A program made the position numbers and the translations under genes. Below, in pieces: positions 24,601 through 34,628 of a stretch of DNA of 64,000 bases. The notes beneath the pieces were generated by a model, which searched no databases, was not told where the DNA came from, and saw only the letters and a list, made by a program, of their open reading frames with translations. Within the stretch, counting starts at the first letter, position 1, and each line of letters opens with the position of its first letter. The stretch is from Thelephora terrestris (taxonomy: Eukaryota; Basidiomycota; Agaricomycetes; Thelephorales; Thelephoraceae): the NCBI GenBank assembly GCA_015956445.1, contig WIUZ02000005.1:1054001-1118000 (forward strand), given 5' to 3'.

Positions 24601-25533
24601 TTCCTCAAGCGACACAGACCTGTTACTGAAGTGGATGAAACGAACTAAACCGCCGTTCGAATTGTAGTGAAAAGCGTTCGCGCGAACTACATATTAAAAG
24701 GTTAGAAAGCAAAACGATCACATCCGATTGACCTGTCACCTTCGCGATGAGTAAATCCGTTCCTAGACAAGACATACGTGAATTTCGGCTCTCGCAATAG
24801 TGACACGATCCGCTCACCGGTGAAGCAATTCCAAGCAATGGGTGGCTTGGATGGCGAACCTTTAGGGGTTTTAGACGGGAGTCATTGTATCATGCGGCAG
24901 AGATCTTACTCAAGGAACGTGGCAAGGTCCATCATATCGCAAGCTTCGACCTCCTCCATCATGTCCGTTTCGTCCATCATGTAAATGTCTCCATGACCCA
25001 GGGCACGTGCTCGAGAGACGTCACCCAGCAGAATGTCATTGACCTTCGTTGGAGGGTAGTATCGTCCCAGAGAATTGACGCCAGGATGAACGAGCAGCAG
25101 CACCACGCAGTCCCCTTGGTTGCGTGGTATCGTGAAGAATTCGATCAGCCTGAGCGTTGCGTTTATGGACTCAGACGATGTGGCCATTCGACCGAGACTA
25201 GCGAAATTTTAGAATTTGGGGTGAAAACGTGATGGGTACGCACATGTGAGCCTCCCTCTCTAGACACATCGACCCGTTGCTATGCGATGTAGCTATCTTC
25301 GCCAAGACTCTGGACCCGTCCTTTAGGCTGACTCCTTCGGCGACGAGGGTTGCGCTGCCAGTGTCGTCCCACTGGGCGGCCTACGAGAAGATAGTGAGCC
25401 ATGAGATCTCGAGACCGAGAACTAGGGGACCGAAATGGAAGATCACCCTTTCGAACGTGTAGCCGGGGACAGATAGGATGTCATCTTTGAAGTACAGCAG
25501 CGGGGATGCGGGAGAAATGTATTTTCGCCTCAT
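15645..25533 (-). CDS. Hybrid histidine kinase, group X (Chk1/Mak2/Mak3-like): kinase-like, AAA, GAF, HisKA, HATPase and receiver
   Basis: Cytosolic sensor of a multistep phosphorelay; the family acts in oxidative-stress and cell-cycle signalling. Order: N-terminal Ser/Thr kinase-like domain (about 25533-24230), P-loop ATPase (Walker A GPAGAGKTSL across an intron near 23550-23500; Walker [14 protein letters not shown] near 22990), a long helical/TPR-like middle (about 22700-18950), GAF (about 18950-18130), HisKA (H-box MSHELRTPFSS across an intron near 18020-17930), HATPase ([26 protein letters not shown]; about 17650-16800) and receiver ([29 protein letters not shown]; about 16290-15700). 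The histidine and receiver aspartate are present. The first domain looks like a pseudokinase: HGEVRAN where HRDLKxN is expected, and no DFG. Many introns; the ATG at 25533 is the best start found but is not certain. Confidence 0.9.
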
Positions 25534-25754
25534 CAGACAGCTGAGCGGTGGCAGAAGGGATAATTAACCGTCGAGGTCTGGACGCACGCTCGACAGCGAT
25601 CAACAATTGCGTCACTGGGAATGTCATGCGGTCAATCGTCGAATTCCAAGCTGTCTGTCAATTTTTACGTAATCTCATTGGTATTTGGACGGTGGATACG
25701 ATTATGCTCTGTAGCTAACAGGGATTACACACTCGAAAGACAAAACAAACAAGA
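25534..25754. promoter_or_regulatory. Gap between SUB2 stop and hybrid kinase start
   Basis: 221 bp between two same-strand genes, so it must hold the SUB2 3' end and the kinase promoter. Nothing specific was recognised. Confidence 0.4.
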
Positions 25755-27764
25755 TTAAGAGGTCACTGGACACGATGCGTTGAGAATTCTGGGGAAGATT
25801 GAGTCGTAAAAGCGTAACTCACTGTAACTGGCGGGGTCGATGTTTTCTGGCAATTCCGTCATGGCTACCTCGAACCGAGCTTGGATGGAGTCCATCACTT
25901 GTTGGTCACCTTCCGCGGCTACGAAAGTGATAGCTAAACCTTTAGTACCGAACCGACCGGCACGGCTAGAAAAGGAGAATGTCAAAAAGGAACCAATTGC
26001 TTCGTTCAGCTGAGCGGCTCACCCAACACGATGAAGGTAGGAATCGGCATCGGGGGGTGCATCGTAGTTCACGACAATGTTAACCCTCTCGACATCGATA
26101 CCACGACCGAAGATATCAGTGGCTACAAGGATACGTTTTTCAAAAGCCTTAAACGCGGAGTATCGAGCAATACTAGACATGACCGTCAAATGAGAATGCA
26201 AAGATAGGGGAGGTTCAGTCATACCGTTCTTCCTGGGATAGACCCGAGTGAATACTGATGGACGGAAAATTGCAAGAAACGAGCAACTTGTCCAATTCGA
26301 TCGCACGAGCAACGGATTTTACGAAGATGACGACCTGTTCGGCAAAGTTTAATGAAAGGAAAAGCACTCAAGGGGCTCGAGACAAACTTGATTGAATTCT
26401 AGAGTGTCAAGCAACTCGTTCAACTTCCGGTTCTTTGCGACTTCCTCCAATTTCACGAAGTATTGTTGGAGTCCGTGCAGAGTCAACTTCGTTTCATCGT
26501 CGACAAAAATTTCGAGAGGCTGGAATGGTGGTAGATGAGCCAACGGAATGAATGTAAAAGGAGGGTAGACGTACGTTGGCCATGAATTTCTTGCATGTAA
26601 TCCGAATTTCCTTGGCGAGGGTAGCACTGAACATCATGACTTGCTTGTGGTGAGGGGTGGTCCGGAAGATTTCTTGAACATCGCGACGCATGTCTAATAT
26701 GAACGACGAGTGTGAGATGACATGGTCGACAGCGAGTGACTAAAATTTAGAATGAAGGGTGTTCCAAGTAGGCCTTGAGAGGGGGAATACGGGAGAACCG
26801 AGGCTCGAAACCGCCCTGTGAAGACCCGCGGGAGTGAGGAACCTCCTGAGATGGCCACGATTGCGCCTCGCCATATGTCCACTTAATCCAATCCAACCCA
26901 CAACTGACTGGCCCTTGTGACTCCATGTTGCAAGCGGAGATCGTGCGTAGACGGACGAGAGAATTGCAATGCCATAGCGCAATGAAGAGAAAGGGGGATG
27001 CGGGTGGTCGAAAGGCGTATGACTAACCGAGCTGTTCAAGCATCTTGTCGCACTCGTCTAAGACGAAGTGCTTCACATTTTTGGCATCCAAGACTTTGTC
27101 TCTCGTAAGGGCGTTGAGACGTCCGGGGGTAGCGACAACGATATGTGGGCATTTCGATTTGTCGCGGAGAAGTTCGGCGTCCTTCGTGACAGGAGTACCA
27201 CCATAGAAGGTTGCAACACGAACATCGGGGAGATACTTGGCAAAACGAGCGTATTCGTTCTTGATCTGGAAAGCCAGTTCTCGAGTGTGACAGAGGACGA
27301 GGACGGATACCTCGCCGTTGACCGGTTCCAACTGCTGGAGAGTGGCAAGGACGAAAACGGCGGTTTTTCCGTGACCGGACTTCGCTTGACAGAGCACATC
27401 CATGCCGAGTACGGCTTGGGGAATACATTCCTGCTGAACTAAAAGCGAGAGGGGTTAAGAAGATGGGTAAATACTACAAACCCGGCAAGCGTACCTTCTG
27501 AGGGGTGCTCAAAACCCAAATCACTGATAGCGCGAAGCAATTCGGGCTTCAAGAGGAAATCCCTGGAGAAATGTGAGACGATGAAAGAGAAAGACGTGCA
27601 CGCATAGCTTACCTGAAACCGGTAGAGTGAATGCCAGAGAAGTTCTTTTTATCTTTGTCGCCATTGTCGCCAGCGCGGGTGGCAGCAGCAGAAGCACCAG
27701 GGCCGTGCGTGACAACGTCATTCTCGTCATCGTAGTCAATGAGATCCTCGTTATCGTGAGACAT
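25755..27764 (-). CDS. SUB2: SUB2/UAP56 DEAD-box RNA helicase (spliceosome and TREX)
   Basis: ATP-dependent RNA helicase needed for spliceosome assembly and TREX-coupled mRNA export. All core motifs are present: [13 protein letters not shown] (motif I), [13 protein letters not shown] (Ia), [11 protein letters not shown], the diagnostic DECD box in [10 protein letters not shown] (II), [12 protein letters not shown] (III), [14 protein letters not shown] (V) and HRVGRAGRFG (VI). The start at 27764 ([13 protein letters not shown]) is the usual acidic Sub2 N-terminus. A CAG six bases upstream of the ATG suggests a 5' UTR intron. The C-terminus ends ASYMTS after a last intron. One intron, 27027-26694, is 334 nt, several times longer than the rest. 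Motif I has His where human has Met (SGMGKT). It diverges from the DIC1-like gene. Confidence 0.97.
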
Positions 27765-28086
27765 GTTGGACTGCAAAACAAGGAGGTGGAAGCAGAAAGA
27801 AGCAGGGGTCAGTGGCAAGTCGTGGCCGAAGGGAGAAAAGAGGCGTAGCGTGACGGTGACAGATGTTTCCCTGTTACGCACGTGCCCGTGACAAACCCGT
27901 GTGCTCAAGTTCAAGCCCTTATTCAATTGCATCATGCACATTTCTCCAGTGAAACGGTCGGGTTGAGCAGGACAGTCGATCTCCTCCACGACGGCAAACT
28001 CCCATCCAAAGGGTGCAAAAACTGACCCTTCCTTTCTTGGAACAACCAGCGGCCACCGTACTCGACCGGAAGGCCAGGCTGTCAGG
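27765..28086. promoter_or_regulatory. Divergent promoter, SUB2 / DIC1-like carrier
   Basis: 322 bp between start codons. It probably includes a SUB2 5' UTR intron whose acceptor lies just before its ATG. No other element was recognised. Confidence 0.45.
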
Positions 28087-29494
28087 ATGACGGCGAACGC
28101 AAATTATCCGTTCGGGTGAACACTTTCGATTACTGTATCATGTGCGGCATAGTTTATTGACCCCATCATTCGCAGACTTGGAGGTATTCTGTCTCGCACC
28201 ATCCTACCAACTCAGATGTCACTTACCAAGAATCTCAATTGAAGGCGTTGCAGCTTCTAGTGTGTATCCACGCTTCCCGCATATCTCCTTCCCTGACGCT
28301 AGTCTACACAGTGGCGGCATGTTGCACACACCCTCTTGACCTAACGAAGATGTACGAACACATGAACTCCTTGTTGACCCCACGCTCTAATCCCCCGTAG
28401 CCGAATTCAGACACAGCGTACACAGCGTGCATCCATTCTGCACGTGCTCCGAACGTCGGTGTTGGAATACGGTATTTTCCGTGGTCTGTTCACCGGAATA
28501 TCCGCTGCTATCATGCGTCAGATGAGCTACTCCCTTGTAAGATTGGGGAGTTACGAGGCCATCAAACAAAAACTTTCCCGAAAGGGCAGGGTCTCGACAG
28601 CTAAACTGTTGTCTGCTGCCGCGCTAGCCGGTGGGTTGGGTGGAGTCGCTGGAAACCCAGCAGGTACGCGCGCTTTTGTGAGTCCTTGACAGTGAACTTG
28701 ACCTTTCCAGACATCATTCTCGTTAGGATGACCAGCGACAGCACAAGGCCTCCAGAACGGCGATACAATTACAAGCACGCCTTGGATGGCTTGGTTAAAC
28801 TCGTGAAGGAAGAGGGGCTGAAAGGGTTGACCCGTGGATTAACAGCGAATACTGTAGGAGCTGTACGTTTCAGGTGACCAAGAAAACTAAAGTACGGAAA
28901 AGACCAGGGCTGTGCTCATGAACGTGTCTCAAGTTGGATCGCAAGTAACCTCGTGTTCTCCCGGCTTCAATGACGATTTATCACAAATACAGATACGACT
29001 TTTTCAAGGATTCATTACTGGGCAAGCCTATCCCGTGGGTCGGGTACCAGTTCCAAGATAACATGGTACTGCACACCGCTGCCAGTTGCGCCGCGGGAAC
29101 AGTTGCCACCAGTTCGTGCCCCTCACACATCTTCCAGAGCTTTGTTAATCGAGTCGTCTAGCTGTCTGTGCCCCTGCTGATGTGATCAGATCACGAGTGA
29201 TGGCGCACGTAAGTAACTAGACTCTCCTTGTCAATCATCGACTTATTCAGCGTGCTCGCGCAGTCTGGGGAGAAAGGGATGTTGCAGATTCTCAACCAAT
29301 CCCTCAGGAGGGAGGGACCCAGATTTTTGTTCAAAGGTTGGACCCCGGCGTTTGTGCGTTTGGGCCCCAACACAGTCCTTTTGTTCGTATTTATGGAGGT
29401 CCGTCTTCACGTCCACCTCTCTCCTGTGTATCAAAGCTTGATCAACTCCTCATAGCGACTAAAAGGAGCGTGGCGTGCTTCTTGTTCATCTTAA
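28087..29494 (+). CDS. DIC1: Mitochondrial dicarboxylate carrier (SLC25 family)
   Basis: Inner-membrane carrier of about 286 aa, the normal SLC25 size, with three mitochondrial-carrier repeats. Each repeat keeps its signature: THPLDLTKIR, NPADIILVRM and APADVIRSRVM. The R-M and V-R patterns and overall match are closest to yeast DIC1 (malate, succinate and phosphate exchange). Exons: 28087-28115, 28176-28183, 28312-28351, 28401-28663, 28711-28853, 28903-28940, 28993-29111, 29162-29208, 29264-29398 and 29456-29494. The lengths sum to an exact multiple of three. Two points are odd. Exon 2 is only 8 nt, needed to read MTANANYPFGLGGVAACC. The intron 28941-28992 starts with GC (GCAAGT), the only donor that keeps the frame into YDFFKDSLL. 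Substrate assignment is by family resemblance. Confidence 0.9.
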
Positions 29495-29629
29495 ACAACT
29501 AGATTTCGACACATGTTCCCCTATATCTATCGTACAAATTCGGATCTATCCTGACATTCTAATACTGTACTACACTTGCATACCAGCCATTGTTCGTCGA
29601 CACCATTAGATCTATCATGCAGCATAGGG

Positions 29630-32457
29630 TCAGACAATCGCTCGAGCGCGATCCAACATCTCGCTAAATTTCCCTCCGTTTGGGTGGTTCCTCACAAACT
29701 CCATTCCTTTTTCCATCAGTAGTTGACAAAGCTCAAGGTGATCGCCAAGGTTCTTCTCCAAGTAAATCATTGCGAGGGCGGTCGCGGCGAGCTCCTCATC
29801 TTCCCATGATCTAGCCTTCTCCAATGCCTCCTTCCCCACAATCGCGCCGAGAGCATCTGTTAATGTGAAGGAACCTGATGTGGACATTTGTTCGACTAGA
29901 GTCGCAACACGAGGATTGACCGGAAGAGGCTTGAACCTTTCCGTCCTGTTGGTCGTCGGGGAGGCTGCTTGGGGTGGAGCATAGGGGACCTGAGGTGATA
30001 GAGCGCGGGTTCGTCGATGCATGGGGTCTGAACGCCGAGGGCGTCGTGCTTGGCGCGTGTCGAGACTTGAATGGCTCTCGAGGGAACTAAGCGTGGAGAA
30101 GGTGTTGTCGCTGGCCCAGTCGTCGTAGTCGTCGCCATTGTCGCTATAATCGGTGTTCGACTCTGAGGGGACTTCTGATTCTTCGCTTGCTGACGTGGCC
30201 CACCCTCCGGGTAGCCCATTGCTTTGTCCGTGCCTTGAAAAGTCAGCGGCCGGCGACCTAGTAATTAAAGCAGTAGGGCCCGTAATATACTTCCAGATCG
30301 CGCCGACGAACGATGTGACGGCCGTGGGGAGCGTGGAAGACGTCTGCTGAATCTGTGGACGGGGTTGGACCTCTCCGTAATCCACTGCGACAAAGGATGT
30401 GTGTGAGCTTGCAAGTTGATAATGTTCGCCGAGCCTAACAATCTCCCTCCTCTGGATGATTTCGGATTGCTTCCCTTTCCTGTTTCCGTCTTCAAGGTCT
30501 CGTATAAGTCGATTCGCAGCCAAGGTGTGGATGAGTGGGGGTTCCGAAAGTTTACGACCAAACTTCGTGCTCTCTACATCTACCTGGATGAATACATCCT
30601 TTCCGTCCACCTTTCCACGCACCACCACTTGCTTTGGGACTGCCTTGGTATGTATGATGGCGAACATGATGGAGCGGGTGGAAGGATACATCTCTGGAAA
30701 AGACGACTCCAGAGGACTTTGTTGTACCAGTGGCCGGGGAGATATTTCGGCTGTCCAGTCCACGCTCACGTCTGTGATTGTGGAGGACCTGCCTGCATTG
30801 AGCAAGCTCGTACACTTCGACAATATGCTCTCCTTGGAAACTGCAAGGAGATATTGTCCACCCCCAACAGTGGCAAGCCTTTCACACACATGGGAGGAAA
30901 CGGTGTCGCCGATCCCAAGGATGAACAGGCGTAATGGAGCATTCGGGGGAGTTGAAACGCTTTCAAGCACAATATCGCAAGCTCTCTCTGCTTCATCCTG
31001 ATCGGAACGTTCAGTTACCGGTCCACAAATTGACTGAATATGACTAACATCGTAAACTTCCCCATCCGTCAAGATGAAGGCTGCTGTGGGCATTGAGGAG
31101 CGGCGAGAGCCTAGGAACGCTTCCATGGCGGCGCTCAGTTCTGTCCCGTCGCGAGGTTCTAACTTGTTCACCCAGTCGATCTACGAGAATCGAGACTTAT
31201 TACAGCTATTAGTCAATATTCAAATTGACACTGACCGCCTCCTGGACATTCTTGTCATCGTATGGCCTACTCTGCGGCCACAGTTGACTGTGGGTGCTGT
31301 CAAATTCGAATATGTTGAAGACTGTGCTGTGATTCGGGAGGCACCGCAGGAGCACCGAAACGCATTGTTGAGCCATGTCGAGTCTCCCCGAGTGCATACT
31401 ACCGCTTCTGTCAATTAAGAAAAGGTACTCCTGTTTAGGTATCGGGGGGAGTTGGAAGTGCGGTATCAACATTAATTGGAGAGCAATTGTCCCAGGGAGT
31501 CGCGTGTCCGTCTCGACGAAGCATCGTGACCGCTCCAACTCGTTCGCTTGAATCACGAGTTCAAAGTCCCTGTCCAAAAATGTCTTGGAGTAGAACTTCG
31601 CTGTGGTCCTCCGACGCGAGGGACGTCCGTGATGGGTAATGTACTCTTCAAAGAAGAGGCCCTGTTCGTGGGATGGACTTTTGACTGACAGTATATGCCC
31701 ACTCGTTTGAATTTCGACTGTAATCTTCAGTTTGACGCGTCCAATGTGACCCGCAGCCTCATCGAGCTGCGCGGGAAGTGTTCCATACCGCTGGCCCAGT
31801 GCAAGGGGGAGCAGCAGCTGAACCTTATTGCAGAGGTAATCGTAATTCATTAGGTCCATGACAAACTAGACAGGAACTCAGGGACGATGAGCTGGGAGGT
31901 GGGAATCTGCATGCGTACCACTGTCTTGGTCCTGATTCTTCCCCGTGCTGGGATAGAACCCAGAGAAATCCTGAAGACTATGGTACGCAGGTGAGTTTGT
32001 AGCCCGCCTGTCCGGACAGCTTAGTGACTGACTATCGCCGGACACCTTCTCCTGCAAGGCCGCGGCCTTTCCGTCACCCACCGCCGCCTCGAACTCCTTG
32101 GTGGCTTCTAGCTTGTCCTTCGCTTGTGCATAAATCAAGCGGTTTTCTGCGGTCATCATGCTGAAAGCGCAAATCGCGGCCCTCGACGGAACCGGGAAGA
32201 CGTATCTCGCCGTGGGGGTAGCTTCGTCTGATTCGTTTTGGTAGGTTTGGGTGACGGTGACCCTACACGACACTGAAGATCACATTAATTCCGGAGCATT
32301 AAAGCCGTGAAAACGGGCCTGGATTGTGTTTACCATCGACGATCACGACATTAATGATTGACTTTAGAAGTGGAACATGGGAGATAGCTTTCTCCCCGCC
32401 ACCAAAGACCACGCCGCAGAGGGGCTCTCCGGGTTGTCCAGCGGGGTGTGGGTTCAT
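29630..32457 (-). CDS. VIT domain plus von Willebrand factor A domain protein
   Basis: Architecture as in inter-alpha-trypsin-inhibitor heavy chains and PARP4: N-terminal VIT domain (VSCRVTVTQTYQN, ARYVFPVPSRAAICAFSM, ISLGSIPARGRIRTK; about 32300-31880), then vWA with an intact MIDAS (YLFLIDRSGSMHSGRLDMA; about 31500-30750). After it come a beta-rich segment, a low-complexity acidic/Ser/Arg region (about 30230-29940) and a helical C-terminus (ALGAIVGKEALEKARSWEDE) resembling the tail of other VIT-vWA proteins. The start MNPHPAGQPG at 32457 has a good context (TCACCATG), and an intron splits the first VIT strand. There is no signal peptide or membrane segment, so it is probably intracellular. 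Function in fungi is poorly known; metal-dependent protein binding is the family expectation. Confidence 0.88.
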
Positions 32458-32903
32458 GGTGAGAGTCTGAGGCACGAGAGTGTGGCGGATAGAGTCGTAG
32501 CGAATATATACTGGGAGAATATACAGACATGCGGTGTTGCACGCCCTGGCACGCTTGTGGCGGAAAGGAACAGAAGCCTTCCGAGAATGAAGAACGCCGA
32601 GAATGAGATCCAGAAGGGGAGATTGCTGTCCTTGGATCAGTTGTGGCGTGATGGGGGATTGCCGAAAGTGGGCCTTCCTCCCAAAGGTGCGGTGATCAGC
32701 TGAGTCGATTACATTTCACGATCTATGTCAAAGTGGGAGACCAAGAACCGGGAATAGTGTACAGTACATAGACCAAACGAGTAGCTTGAGTGGATAAATA
32801 CGTCGATTATCGGAAAACATGAAGGAACATTCCAAGACTGCAGATCACATCCCGAGTCGGATACAAAGAAACCAAGGGAAAGTTTGAAAAACATTCAGAG
32901 GAA
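32458..32903. promoter_or_regulatory. Gap between PHO85 stop and VIT-vWA start
   Basis: 446 bp holding the PHO85 3' UTR and the VIT-vWA promoter. TATATATTCG on the minus strand near 32505 is a possible TATA box, about 50 bp upstream of the VIT-vWA start. Confidence 0.45.
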
Positions 32904-34297
32904 TCATCGCCCGGCATATCCAGGTTGGTACCCGTAGTTCTGTCCAGGCTGTGGTGGAGCCTGCCCCATCGGGTATGCGTGAACGTAAGTGTTGGCTGGT
33001 GGCTGTACCTGCTGCTGCGGCTGCGGTTGGTGCTGCTGCTGTTGGGTACCATAGGCGTATGTTGGTGGCGGCATGGCAGCGGGAGTGGGTACGGGATAGC
33101 CGGCGTGCGGGTTCACAGCAGCAGAAGTGAAATAAGGATGGGTAAGTGCTTCAGCAGCAGTGATACGCCTGGAGGGATCGAACTGCAACAGACGTTCCAA
33201 TAGGTCAATCGCTGTGGGCAGATAAGTATCCGACATTCGTGAGTTACAGGATGAACCTACCCTGTACCGAGGCCTTCGGAAGTACCTGCTGGAACGGTAT
33301 CTTTGGGTACCTTGGGAATTGCTTGATAGTAATTTCGGGCTTGAGGTAACAGTCAGGACCAGTTTCGATAACGTGCGATAACGATAAGGCCCACCGATTC
33401 AGCCGAAATCTTTCTCAGAGTGCGATCATCTGGGGACCCAATGATCCGCATGATATGGAGCAACTGATCCTGGTTATCCCTTCCCCTGAAGAGAGGAACG
33501 CCGGAGATCATCTCAGCAAAGATACAACCGCACGACCAGACATCGATGGAGGTGCTGTACGTCCGCGAACCAAGGAGAACGTCGGGAGCACGGTACCACA
33601 ACGTGACGACCTGTGAACGCTTGAGCCATCGGAACGCCGTGAAAGTGACTCCACATACCTCATTGGAGAACGTATTGACCGGCACGCCGAACGCTCTGGC
33701 GAGACCAAAGTCCCCAATCTTCAACTCTCCCTTTTTGTTGATCAGCAAGTTCTGCGGTTTGAGATCACGATGAAGAACCCGATTTTCGTGACAGAAGGCA
33801 GTGCCCTTCAAGAGCTGATACATGAAGCTGCGGACTGTTGCCGGATCGAGAGCGCCACGTTCGCCGTGCGCATCCATATACTTCTTGAGATCTCTGTCGC
33901 AGTACTCGAAAATAAGAACCAGCTTGGTCTCGGTGTGGATGACATCGTAGAGTCGGACAATGTTGACATGTTTCAACTCCTTCATCAGCGAGATTTCCCG
34001 AATCGCGGTCGATGGAGTCCCTTCCTCGGCATCGAGATGGATCTCCTTGAGGGCAACAATCTCGTTTGTGGTCCTGGAGCGACCCTAGGATGCCATTCAG
34101 TCTCAAGATATTACCGGTTTCGGACACAACGTACCTTGTAAACCGTAGCGTATGTTCCTTCACCTGGAGCGCCTTGTTAGTGTCGAGAGGTAATCAACGA
34201 ATGTGTTCCATACCAAGTTTCTCTAGCTGTAGAGCAATTCACCGTCAGGCGGGGATGTACGAAAGTGGCGATCACAACACACCTGCACGTAGTTCAT
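32904..34297 (-). CDS. PHO85: PHO85-type cyclin-dependent kinase (PSTAIRE)
   Basis: CDK for phosphate, nutrient and cell-cycle signalling through PCL-type cyclins. The glycine loop [11 protein letters not shown] is assembled from three tiny exons. [14 protein letters not shown] is the cyclin-binding helix of Pho85. [43 protein letters not shown] and [13 protein letters not shown] complete the active site and T-loop, the last segment being typical of Pho85/CDK5. The C-terminus carries a Gln/Pro/Tyr-rich tail of about 65 residues (from [10 protein letters not shown]) absent from yeast Pho85. Exon 1 is 34297-34283 (15 nt), exon 2 is 34226-34214 (13 nt) and exon 3 is 34163-34135 (29 nt). Together they encode exactly the first 19 residues. 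It diverges from UTP5 with 331 bp between starts. Confidence 0.96.
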
Positions 34298-34628
34298 CCT
34301 GACTTCGAAGTATTGTCTGGGGGAGCGCTTTCGTCGGAGATGATGGGCGTTGGTGAGAAAGGAACAGTGGAGGGGATCCGATGTTATATATGGGTAGGGA
34401 TATGGGTAGGGACCAGGCGACCAAGTTGAGGCGTAGAGTCACGGCAGCGGTGGAACAACTCTCGTCCACCTATTGTCAGCCAAGCTGTGAACCGGAGATT
34501 GCCGACCACTTTAAATTTTGGCCGACTTCAAGTTATCAGTATCCTATTCTTTCTCGAAGGTAAGTACCATTTTTCGTTGATTCCTGTGTCATTTGTTCAC
34601 AATAAATGCAGGACGTGCGCCTTGACCG
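34298..34628. promoter_or_regulatory. Divergent promoter, PHO85 / UTP5
   Basis: 331 bp. Contains a repeated TATGGGTAGGGA-type unit near 34388-34411 and TATATA at about 34385. A CAG just before 34613 may be a UTP5 5' UTR acceptor. Confidence 0.4.

Noticed and set aside
28874-28907. 34-nt intron in the DIC1-like gene
   Set aside because: Too short; an intron 28854-28902 with an AAG acceptor gives a better protein (NTTRAVLMN) and normal length.
34388-34411. Short repeat of TATGGGTAGGGA-type units before PHO85 as a telomere-like repeat
   Set aside because: Only two copies, and it lies in a promoter; too short to call.
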